Shown here: piece after piece, positions 1-6,797 of the stretch | How the letters are laid out: every line of letters starts with the position of its first letter | Position numbering within the stretch: the first letter of the stretch is position 1 | Origin: Bacillota bacterium | GTDB lineage: Bacteria; Bacillota; Clostridia; Saccharofermentanales; Fastidiosipilaceae | Assembly: GCA_023442635.1 (NCBI GenBank) | Contig: JAEZYR010000144.1 | Location: 1-15,094 of the forward strand | Direction of reading: 5' to 3' | DNA: 15,094 nt | The notes under the pieces: model-generated | The model's input: the letters and a program-made list of their open reading frames with translations, nothing else | Database searches by the model: none | Told to the model about the DNA's origin: nothing | Position numbers and translations under genes: made by a program

Positions 1-3
1 GGC

Positions 4-1605
4 TTACTCCCACTCAATGGTTGCCGGGGGTTTACTCGTGATGTCGTAGGCAATGCGATTGACATGCTTGACTTCATTCACGATGCGGCGAGAGACCGCA
101 TCTAATAAATCCCAAGGTAGGCGGTACCAATCAGCTGTCATGAAATCGCTGGTCTTAACCGCTCTCAGAGCCACGGTGTAGTCGTAGGTGCGGCTGTCAC
201 CCATGACCCCGACTGAACGCATGTTGGTCAGTACGGCAAAGTATTGGGAAATTTCACGATCAAGGCCTGCTTTGGCTACCTCTTCGCGGAAAATAGCATC
301 GGCTTCTTGGAGGATCTTGACACGTTCTTCTGTGATGTCGCCAATAATGCGCACTGCAAGACCTGGGCCAGGGAAGGGCTGGCGCCAAACCAACTCAGCT
401 GGGATACCTAAGGCTAGGCCACTCTGGCGAACTTCATCTTTGAACAGATCACGCAAGGGCTCGACGAGTTCGGTAAAGCCCATTTCTTTGGGTAAGCCTC
501 CGACATTGTGGTGGCTTTTGATGACGGCTGCTTCATCGGTGCCGCTCTCAACGACGTCGGGATAAATGGTGCCCTGGACAAGAACGTCAATATGGCCATA
601 TTGCTCAGCTGCCTTGCGGGCTTCCTCTTCGAAAACACGAATAAATTCTTCGCCGATGATTTTGCGTTTTTGCTCTGGATCGCTAACGCCGTTAAGTCGC
701 TTGTAAAAGCGATCTTTGGCGTTGACGCGAATGAGGTTCATCTGGAAATGCTTGCCAAAAACTTCTTCCACCTGATCGCCCTCATCTTTGCGTAGCAAGC
801 CATGGTCGACAAAAATGCAGATCAGACGTTTGCCGATGGCACGATGGACGAGAAGGGCAGCAACTGAGCTATCAACGCCTCCTGAAAAGGCGCACAAAAC
901 GGTTTTTCCCTCAAGATCTGTTTTGAGTTTTTCGATGCTGCGCTCGATAAAAGTTGACATCTGCCAGTCGCCAGATAGCTTGCAAATATCGAACAAGAAG
1001 CGCTGGAGAAGGTCGATACCGCCTTCTGTATGGTGAACTTCAGGGTGAAATTGGGTGGCATAAAGTTGGCGAGACGGATCGCTCATAGCAGCCACAGGGC
1101 ACTGAGCTGTCTTTGCTGTGATCTGAAAGCCTTCGGGAATTTGCGTGATGCGATCCGTGTGACTCATCCAACAGCGGCTTTTGGCTGCGTGGGGCCCCAT
1201 GAGCAAGTCCTCGTGGTCAAAGGCCTCGAGTTCGGTCGCTCCGTATTCAGCTTGTTCAGCCGTTTTGACTTCTCCTCCGAGAACATGGGCCATCGCTTGT
1301 GCCCCGTAGCAGATCCCTAAAACAGGAATGCCGAGATTGAACAGCTCTGGGTCAGGCAAGGGGCTATCAGCCTTATAGACGGAGCGAGGCCCCCCTGTGA
1401 GGACAATACCGCGATACCCGCGAGATCGAATTTCATCGATGCTATGCCGCCAAGATAGAATTTCGCAATAGATGTGGCTATCTCGAATGCGGCGAGCAAT
1501 CAGTTGGGCATATTGACCGCCAAAGTCCAGCACGAGTACAGATTCCTGACTGGTATAGCGCTCGTTGGCTTGGATCTTGTTTGGCGAAGTGTTAGATACT
1601 GGCAT
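4..1605 (-). CDS. guaA: GMP synthase (glutamine-hydrolysing)
   Basis: This cytosolic enzyme converts XMP, glutamine and ATP to GMP, the last step of de novo guanine nucleotide synthesis. From the chosen start it is 533 residues, close to the usual GuaA length. The N-terminal class I glutamine amidotransferase domain shows the nucleophile motif GICYG and the His/Glu pair in QFHPEV. The ATP-pyrophosphatase domain carries the P-loop SGGVDSS, and the C-terminal dimerisation domain ends in the typical KPPATIEWE. The frame stays open 15 codons further upstream, but the internal ATG at 1605 has GGAGG four bases before it (1610-1614), and the upstream ATG at 1650 overlaps a candidate -10 hexamer. The shorter start is therefore preferred. 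It is transcribed away from the neighbouring DegT-like gene and appears monocistronic at its 5' end. Its terminator would lie outside the window. The identification is secure. Confidence 0.97.
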   Translation of the reverse strand: MPVSNTSPNKIQANERYTSQESVLVLDFGGQYAQLIARRIRDSHIYCEILSWRHSIDEIRSRGYRGIVLTGGPRSVYKADSPLPDPELFNLGIPVLGICYGAQAMAHVLGGEVKTAEQAEYGATELEAFDHEDLLMGPHAAKSRCWMSHTDRITQIPEGFQITAKTAQCPVAAMSDPSRQLYATQFHPEVHHTEGGIDLLQRFLFDICKLSGDWQMSTFIERSIEKLKTDLEGKTVLCAFSGGVDSSVAALLVHRAIGKRLICIFVDHGLLRKDEGDQVEEVFGKHFQMNLIRVNAKDRFYKRLNGVSDPEQKRKIIGEEFIRVFEEEARKAAEQYGHIDVLVQGTIYPDVVESGTDEAAVIKSHHNVGGLPKEMGFTELVEPLRDLFKDEVRQSGLALGIPAELVWRQPFPGPGLAVRIIGDITEERVKILQEADAIFREEVAKAGLDREISQYFAVLTNMRSVGVMGDSRTYDYTVALRAVKTSDFMTADWYRLPWDLLDAVSRRIVNEVKHVNRIAYDITSKPPATIEWE

Positions 1606-1644
1606 GAAACCTCCGAATTGGGCAAAATATCCCCTAAAGATGCT

Positions 1645-1656
1645 TTGCATTATAGC
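1645..1656 (-). promoter_or_regulatory. Candidate -10 region of the guaA promoter
   Basis: Read on the minus strand, the sequence contains a perfect TATAAT (1654 to 1649), about 44 bases upstream of the preferred guaA start. This would give a short 5' UTR carrying the GGAGG ribosome site. No convincing -35 box is visible at 16-18 bases. The same 12-base string, GCTATAATGCAA, occurs in front of the sugar kinase gene at 4338-4349. No guanine riboswitch or PurR-like site was recognised in the 118-base divergent region. Confidence 0.5.
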
Positions 1657-1723
1657 CTAGGCCAATGTGATCTCGCGCGTGGCATAGGCTGAGACCATTT
1701 CAAATAGTAGAGGCAAAAGAAGC

Positions 1724-3208
1724 ATGGCCAAAGGCAAAAAAGCAAAAATAGATCCTAGCCCACAACGTGAATTGAGCTCATTTAACCCACAAGCGCAAGT
1801 TGCGCGGATGAACGAGCCGCGTCAGCCAGCAGCTTTCCAAGGTCAAAGACACCAAAACCGTCGGCACAAGACATCGGGAGGATCGCGCTTGACCAAGACA
1901 CCCCGCTCACTGGGTGCCCAGCTTTTGATGGCCGATGCACAGCGTTGGAAGCCGCGATCCTGGCAGTTTGAGAGCCGCTCTACGCCCAACCGACGTTCGA
2001 AAACTTCTACGCGAGAAGAGCAGCTACAGTGGGCACGTATGAGGGCAGATGAACATCGAAAACACTTGGCCTCCGAATTGGCTCATTATCTCGAAATGGA
2101 AGCCTGTCATCTTGTTGCTAATGAGCAAATCGCCTTACAGCTGGCTTTTCGTTTGGTGGGGCTAGGGCCTGGCGATGAGCTTTGGTTACCAGCTATTGGG
2201 GCGGAAAGTGCCATCGCAGCAGCTTTGGCCTGGGGCTTAGAAGTTCGTCTCTTGGATGTTAGGCGCCAAAGCCCACATCTCGATCCCGAAGCTTTGGATC
2301 AGGCGCTCCAGGCACACCCTGTTCAAGCCAGTGAGCGAAGAGCTCTTTTATTTGCAGACGCCTGCGGCTTTCCAGGGCAGGTTGAGCAGTATTTGGCTTT
2401 GGCTGAATCAGCCCAGATGCCAGTGATTGAGTATGCCCCAGACGGAATCGGGGGAGGTTGGCGTCAGCAGCGCTGTCCGAGTTTTGCCCCCGTAAGTGTA
2501 GCTTCTCTTTCTGAAGGGAAACCGCTAGGACCTGAGCCTTTACGTTGGGGCAGTTCTGCCGCGGCTTTGTGGATACGAGGCGAGAAGGTGCAAGCCGCCA
2601 TGTCCGCTTTGATGAATGGGGCAGGGAGGCACGGCGAAGGTGGGGCTTCTTTGACACAACGCCTTTTGGGTGATTTTCACTTGGAAACCAGTGTTTTAGA
2701 ACGTCTGGCTGAAGGTTTTGAGCGCTATGAGCAGGGGGAGCGGCAGAGACGCCTCGAAATGGCAGCCTATTATGATCAGGCCTTTACCAAGCCTTTACGC
2801 CCACTCAGGGTACCAGCAGGTGTCGATAGTTGCGCTGGCCGCTATCTCTTGCTTTTACCTGAGCATCTTTCTCGTCAGGCCTTTGTCGCGGCTGCCCAGA
2901 CAGCAGGTATTCATATCGAATCAGCTTTTAGCCCTACTTTCGAGGCGGAATTTTTAGTAGAAAATAGCCCAGATTCTTTACAGAAGCAGCTTCCTACTGG
3001 AGGCACCTCAGGAAGGTGGCAGTGGCAGGAGTTGGGGCTGGCACCTTTACCTCAACCCAAATCATTCGGCCCTTGCCCACATGCCAGGCATTTTATAGAG
3101 CGAGCGGTAGAAGTTCCCATCGATACCCAGCTCTCGCTTGAAGCTCTGCGGCATCGCTGCAGGAGCTTACAATTATTGGCTGAAAGTCTTTTGGAGAAAG
3201 AGAGATAA
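1724..3208 (+). CDS. DegT/DnrJ/EryC1/StrS-like aminotransferase homologue, probably atypical
   Basis: This 494-residue protein resembles the sugar aminotransferase (DegT) family of PLP fold-type I enzymes. The DegT-like part starts near residue 110. It includes the segment GLGPGDELWLPAIG (147-160), a DACGFPGQ stretch (212-219) at the place of the usual H.YG.P motif, a SLSEGKPLG segment (261-269) whose Lys266 is the best candidate for the PLP lysine, and a C-terminal CPHARHFIERAVEVP like the family's closing motif. Two things are odd. Where the family normally has an Asp after Glu (EDaA) to hold the PLP nitrogen, this protein reads IEYAPD, with Tyr237. Residues 1-105 form an extension rich in Arg, Lys, Gln and Ser that looks disordered and could bind nucleic acid or membrane. 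The ribosome site is weak (TAGAGG, 10 bases upstream). The gene ends 4 bases before the GT2 start, suggesting translational coupling. It may be a degenerate or non-catalytic member; the substrate is unknown. Confidence 0.72.
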   Translation: MAKGKKAKIDPSPQRELSSFNPQAQVARMNEPRQPAAFQGQRHQNRRHKTSGGSRLTKTPRSLGAQLLMADAQRWKPRSWQFESRSTPNRRSKTSTREEQLQWARMRADEHRKHLASELAHYLEMEACHLVANEQIALQLAFRLVGLGPGDELWLPAIGAESAIAAALAWGLEVRLLDVRRQSPHLDPEALDQALQAHPVQASERRALLFADACGFPGQVEQYLALAESAQMPVIEYAPDGIGGGWRQQRCPSFAPVSVASLSEGKPLGPEPLRWGSSAAALWIRGEKVQAAMSALMNGAGRHGEGGASLTQRLLGDFHLETSVLERLAEGFERYEQGERQRRLEMAAYYDQAFTKPLRPLRVPAGVDSCAGRYLLLLPEHLSRQAFVAAAQTAGIHIESAFSPTFEAEFLVENSPDSLQKQLPTGGTSGRWQWQELGLAPLPQPKSFGPCPHARHFIERAVEVPIDTQLSLEALRHRCRSLQLLAESLLEKER

Positions 3209-3212
3209 GTTT

Positions 3213-4268
3213 ATGCAGAACCAGGTACGAACTTCTGTGGTCATGCCCATCTATAACGAAGCCAAATATATCCAAGCGGCTTTGCAATCCCTATCCAACC
3301 AAGATTACCCCGCTGAAGAGATGGAGTGGATATTGGTAGATGGGGGGTCAACAGATGATAGCAAGGCTCTTATTCAGGCCTTTGCGAGCGCCCACCCTGA
3401 ACATGCCATTCAGGTCATCGATAACCCACACAAAACAGTTCCCTATGCTATGAACCTCGGTATTCAAGCTGCGAAGGGCGAATATATTGTCAGACTCGAT
3501 GCCCATGCAGATTATCCCAGCGACTACATTCGAGTTGCGATTGAGGAGTTAGAAGCTCGCCCAGAAGTTGCTAATGTGGGGGGCTATGCTGAAACGAAGG
3601 GGAAGGGTTCCATGGGGCAGGCTATAGCAGTGATGCTATCTTCTTCCTTTGGTGTAGGCAATTCTGCCTTTAGGACAGAAGGGCAGAGCGGTTATGTGGA
3701 TACCGTTCCCTTTGGTGTTTTTCGTCGTCAGATTTTTCGTGACTTAGGAGGCTATGATACGCGCCTGACACGTAATCAGGACAACGAAATGAATGAACGC
3801 ATCCGCCAAGGAGGATGGAAAATATACCTGACACCGCGTATGCGTTTTACCTATTGGTGTCGAAATACCCTGGCTGGCATATGTCAGATGGCTCGCCAAA
3901 ATGGGCGATGGAATGTCCGCTGTCTCAAACTATGTCCGGGCACGATGGGTTGGCGTCATTTTGTTCCTCTGATTTTTTTGCTTTCTTTATTTTTCTGGCC
4001 CGCGCTGATGATTGTTGGTTTATTCATCTCGTGGACACTGTTTGGCCTGGCTTTAGCTGCCCTTTTGCTCGAGCTAGCACTTTACTTTGGGCTTGCCACA
4101 TGGGCTGCCAAAAAAGCTATAAGTGGACAACATATACCCCTTTATCGCGTGATTTATCTCTTCTTTTTGTTTCATCTTCATTATGGTTGGGGGTCGTTAA
4201 TGGGGATTTTTGATTTGCCTAGTTTGCAAACTGGCGAGGATAAGTCGAAATATGCGCCTTGTATTTAG
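3213..4268 (+). CDS. Family 2 glycosyltransferase with C-terminal membrane segments (ExoA-like)
   Basis: This is an inverting GT-A glycosyltransferase of 351 residues, probably adding a sugar to a lipid-linked polysaccharide at the cytoplasmic face of the membrane. It opens with the GT2 signature TSVVMPIYNEAKYI and the nucleotide-binding VDGGSTDDS (42-50). A DAHAD segment (96-100) sits at the metal-binding DxD position, and NQDNE (188-192) supplies the likely catalytic Asp190. QNGRW (229-233) resembles the QxxRW motif of processive GT2 enzymes. Residues about 250-296 hold two or more hydrophobic segments, and a further one lies near 311-325. The frame is open from 3138, inside the upstream gene, but the conserved domain begins just after the ATG at 3213, so that start is preferred. 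The overall pattern resembles succinoglycan ExoA-type enzymes; donor and acceptor are unknown. Coupling to the preceding DegT-like gene suggests a joint role in surface glycan synthesis. Confidence 0.88.
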   Translation: MQNQVRTSVVMPIYNEAKYIQAALQSLSNQDYPAEEMEWILVDGGSTDDSKALIQAFASAHPEHAIQVIDNPHKTVPYAMNLGIQAAKGEYIVRLDAHADYPSDYIRVAIEELEARPEVANVGGYAETKGKGSMGQAIAVMLSSSFGVGNSAFRTEGQSGYVDTVPFGVFRRQIFRDLGGYDTRLTRNQDNEMNERIRQGGWKIYLTPRMRFTYWCRNTLAGICQMARQNGRWNVRCLKLCPGTMGWRHFVPLIFLLSLFFWPALMIVGLFISWTLFGLALAALLLELALYFGLATWAAKKAISGQHIPLYRVIYLFFLFHLHYGWGSLMGIFDLPSLQTGEDKSKYAPCI

Positions 4269-4336
4269 GCTGTCTTTTTTGGCGTTTTACGAGACGCTTT
4301 AGAATTGTTCAAAAGGCAACTTAGAATCTGAAGCAT

Positions 4337-4345
4337 TGCTATAAT
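4337..4345 (+). promoter_or_regulatory. Extended -10 promoter of the sugar kinase gene
   Basis: TGC followed by a perfect TATAAT (4340-4345) forms an extended -10 element 26 bases upstream of the kinase ATG. Extended -10 promoters often lack a good -35 box, and none is seen here at 17 bases. A GGGAGG ribosome site (4361-4366) lies 5 bases before the ATG. This implies that the kinase can be expressed independently of the two genes upstream, even though no clear terminator is visible between 4269 and 4336. Confidence 0.6.
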
Positions 4346-4371
4346 GCAAGAAAATTTTTAGGGAGGATCTT

Positions 4372-5436
4372 ATGGATCGAAAACGAGTCGTTAGCTTTGG
4401 TGAGGTCATGCTTCGCCTGAAGGCTCCTTATGGCGAGATGCTTTTTCAATCACCAAAGTTGGAGGCAAGCTTTGGTGGCTGCGAGGCCAATGTTGTGGTC
4501 TCTCTCGCCAATTACGGCCATAAGACTGGCTATATAACGACGATTCCAGATAATGCCTTGAGCGATGCTTTTGTCTCGGACCTAAGAGGCATGGGCGTTT
4601 GCTGCCGGGGCGTACAGCGTCAGGCTGATAGCCGCTTTGGTATTTATTTCGTTGAGCCAGGTGCCATGCAACGCCCTTCTAAAGTTGTTTATGATCGCGC
4701 CTGGTCAGCCTTTGCCCAGGCTGATCCAGCCCAATATGACTGGAAGAAACTGCTAGAAGGCTATGATTGGTTCCATAGCTCAGGTATTACGCCAGCCGTT
4801 AGTCGAGAGGCAGCTGATGCCTTGCTAGCCGCCGTCAAAGCCGCGAAAGACTTGGGTATGACGGTTTCGCTTGACTTGAATTATCGTGGCAAGCTCTGGA
4901 AGTATGGGCAAAAAGCTCAGGATGTCATGGCGGAGATCATGCCTTATGTTGACGTCTGTATCGCCAACGAAGGAGACTGCCAAGCCATGCTGGGCATCGA
5001 CGTTGCCGGTGTCGCTGGCGAAGGCAGCGAGGGCGGTGACTTGGGAGCTGGTGAAGCTCTGCACCGTCGTTATGAGGCCATTGCAGCAGCTGTTATGGAG
5101 CGCTATCCCCAATTAACCCATGTGGCTATTTCTTTGCGTGACTCCGTCAATGCGAATATCAATCGCTGGTCAGCTTGCCTCAAGAGCCGCGATAACTTTG
5201 TGGTGTCACCCAACTATGAGCTGACGGATATTGTCGATCGTGTAGGCGGTGGTGATTCTTTCGCAGGTGGTCTCATCCATGGCTTGACCGAAGAAAAAGG
5301 CGAGCAGTTTGCGATTGATTATGCAGTTGCGGCTTCTTGCCTGAAACACTCCATTCTTGGTGACTACAACCGTGTCAAAGAAGCGGATGTCCTCAGTCTC
5401 ATGAAGAGTGGAGGATCGGGGCGTATTGATCGCTAA
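4372..5436 (+). CDS. kdgK: 2-keto-3-deoxygluconate kinase (PfkB family)
   Basis: This 354-residue ribokinase/PfkB-family sugar kinase probably phosphorylates 2-keto-3-deoxygluconate to KDPG in hexuronate or pectin-derived sugar catabolism in the cytosol. The opening VVSFGEVMLRL is followed by FGGCEANVVVSLANYG (34-49), the substrate-binding GG..AN motif. The C-terminal PfkB signature VDRVGGGDSFAGG contains the catalytic base Asp295. The sequence RFGIYFVEPGAMQRPSKVVY is typical of the KDG kinase subgroup. A glycine-rich stretch around residues 212-226 (GVAGEGSEGGDLGAG) looks like a slightly longer loop than usual. The gene has its own promoter and is closed by a strong hairpin terminator, so it seems monocistronic. 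No KDPG aldolase or uronate isomerase is nearby. Related fructokinase or other PfkB specificities cannot be fully excluded. Confidence 0.85.
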   Translation: MDRKRVVSFGEVMLRLKAPYGEMLFQSPKLEASFGGCEANVVVSLANYGHKTGYITTIPDNALSDAFVSDLRGMGVCCRGVQRQADSRFGIYFVEPGAMQRPSKVVYDRAWSAFAQADPAQYDWKKLLEGYDWFHSSGITPAVSREAADALLAAVKAAKDLGMTVSLDLNYRGKLWKYGQKAQDVMAEIMPYVDVCIANEGDCQAMLGIDVAGVAGEGSEGGDLGAGEALHRRYEAIAAAVMERYPQLTHVAISLRDSVNANINRWSACLKSRDNFVVSPNYELTDIVDRVGGGDSFAGGLIHGLTEEKGEQFAIDYAVAASCLKHSILGDYNRVKEADVLSLMKSGGSGRIDR

Positions 5437-5454
5437 GCCATTGGGCTAAAACGA

Positions 5455-5497
5455 GAACCTAGGGTTTCTACAAAAACCCTAGGTTCTTTCTTGTTTT
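5455..5497 (+). terminator. Rho-independent terminator after kdgK
   Basis: A perfect 13-bp stem (5455-5467 pairing with 5474-5486) with a 6-base loop is followed by a T-rich run, TTTCTTGTTTT. It begins 18 bases after the kinase stop codon. It should separate the kinase transcript from the downstream glycosyltransferase. Confidence 0.9.
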
Positions 5498-5609
5498 ACG
5501 ACATAAAAGCCTTGAAGAAAGCACTGCTCGTCCGCTTGTTGCTGACGGGAGCTGAGCATGACAAATGTCCAGCTTTAGCTTGCCTTGGAGAAGCATAGGG
5601 AGCGTCCTC

Positions 5610-6698
5610 ATGGAGAAAAAAGATCAGCCTTGTCGCATCACCTTAATCGGGCATGCTGCATTTGGCCAAAACATATTTGATGGGCAGACGACGAAAACCA
5701 GAAATGTCATTGCAGCCTTAAAAGCCTTTTTGCCAGCTGAGCGTCTTGTTGTACGTGATACCTTGGGAGGCAAAAAGCGCTTGCTGACATTCTTTTTTCA
5801 ACTGCCAAGAGATATGAGGCAGAGTCAGCATATGATCATGATGCCAGCCCATAATAGTCTGCGCTTCTTTGCTCCGCTTATGTGGTTTTGGCAACATTTT
5901 TTTCACTGTAAGCTGCATTATGTCATGATAGGCGAGTGGCTACCTGAATTTGTTGAACAGCACCGCTATCTCAAAAGGCCGCTTCAACATTTCGAGGCCA
6001 TCTATGCCGAGACGCGCGAAACCCAAAAAAAGTTGCAAGATATGGGTTTTACACAGACCCTCTTAATGCCTAATTTCAAAAACTTAAACGTCTTGACGCC
6101 AGAGGACTTAATGAAGATCCCTTACCCAGCTGCTGATGAGCCACTCAAGCTGTGTATCTTTTCACGCATTTTCAAAGAAAAGGGTATTGAGTTGGCTGTG
6201 GAGGGCGTCAAACTCTATAACCAGCGTGCAGGAAGAGATGTTTTCACACTAGACATCTATGGCCCAGTCGATGGAGCTTACCAAGAAGACTTTCAAAAGC
6301 TACAAAAGACCTTTCCCCATACGATCCGCTATTGTGGCGTGGTACCAGCAGACCAAAGTGTGCGTGCACTGGCTTCTTATCAAGCTATGCTTTTTTTGAC
6401 TTGGTGCGAAGGGGAAGGCTTCCCAGGCACACTCATTGACGCGATGGCTGCAGGCTTACCCGTTATCGCGAGCGATTGGCGACATAATCGAGATATACTT
6501 GAGCCCCATCAAATGGCACTTTTTTCTAAGCCTAAAGATCTGGACTCACTGCTGACTTGTTTGCAGACATTCGATGAAGATCGAAAGCTATGGCAGGCTA
6601 AGCGAGCTGATATTTTGCAGGCTGCCAAGCTCTATGCACCCGAAAAGGTCATACAGACTTTGCTGGCCAAACTAGCATGCAGGGGAACAGATAACTAA
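5610..6698 (+). CDS. Family 4 (group 1) glycosyltransferase
   Basis: From the chosen start this is a 362-residue retaining GT-B glycosyltransferase, probably cytosolic or peripherally membrane-bound, that adds a sugar from an NDP-sugar donor to a surface glycan. The N-terminal half is an acceptor-type Rossmann domain (ITLIGHAAFGQNIFDGQ at 10-26). The C-terminal donor domain shows the usual Arg/Lys pair in FSRIFKEKG (R186, K191) and the family motif EGFPGTLIDAMAAGLPVIASD (269 onward). The second acidic residue of the E-x7-E motif is Asp277 instead of Glu. The frame is open from 5565, but the ATG at 5610 has GGGAG seven bases upstream (5598-5602) and is preferred. Two terminator-like hairpins bracket the gene, so it is probably transcribed alone. 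Donor and acceptor are unknown; the nearby dehydrogenase could supply a uronic acid donor. Confidence 0.88.
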   Translation: MEKKDQPCRITLIGHAAFGQNIFDGQTTKTRNVIAALKAFLPAERLVVRDTLGGKKRLLTFFFQLPRDMRQSQHMIMMPAHNSLRFFAPLMWFWQHFFHCKLHYVMIGEWLPEFVEQHRYLKRPLQHFEAIYAETRETQKKLQDMGFTQTLLMPNFKNLNVLTPEDLMKIPYPAADEPLKLCIFSRIFKEKGIELAVEGVKLYNQRAGRDVFTLDIYGPVDGAYQEDFQKLQKTFPHTIRYCGVVPADQSVRALASYQAMLFLTWCEGEGFPGTLIDAMAAGLPVIASDWRHNRDILEPHQMALFSKPKDLDSLLTCLQTFDEDRKLWQAKRADILQAAKLYAPEKVIQTLLAKLACRGTDN

Positions 6699-6741
6699 CA
6701 AGCTTCGTTCCTCAAGAAAATGCTGCTTGTAGAAGAATAAA

Positions 6742-6776
6742 AAGAAGACCTGATCGTCATAAGATCAGGTCTTCTT
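6742..6776. terminator. Convergent, probably bidirectional terminator
   Basis: A perfect 14-bp stem (6742-6755 with 6763-6776) around a 7-base loop lies between the convergent GT4 and dehydrogenase genes. On the minus strand it is followed by TTTATTCTT, a good T-tract for ending the dehydrogenase transcript. On the plus strand it is followed by the weaker ACTTGTT. It likely serves both genes. Confidence 0.88.
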
Positions 6777-6797
6777 ACTTGTTAAGCTTTTGATCGC

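Noticed and set aside
188..1320. Several open frames of 60-125 codons on either strand inside guaA
   Set aside because: They lie in alternative frames of a well-supported gene, lack ribosome sites and show no recognisable domain.
1654..1690. Inverted AGCCTA/TAGGCT repeat in the guaA divergent region
   Set aside because: The arms are only 6 bases long and widely spaced, which is likely to occur by chance.
3138..3212. Upstream extension of the GT2 frame
   Set aside because: It overlaps the end of the preceding gene, and the GT2 domain begins right after the ATG at 3213, so the extra 25 residues are probably not translated.
3815..4213. 132-codon plus-strand frame inside the GT2 gene
   Set aside because: It is a shadow frame over the hydrophobic C-terminus of the GT2 gene, without its own ribosome site or domain.
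4275..4305. Possible terminator after the GT2 gene
   Set aside because: Only a 4-5 bp GCGT/ACGC stem with a long loop is visible, and no proper T-tract follows it.
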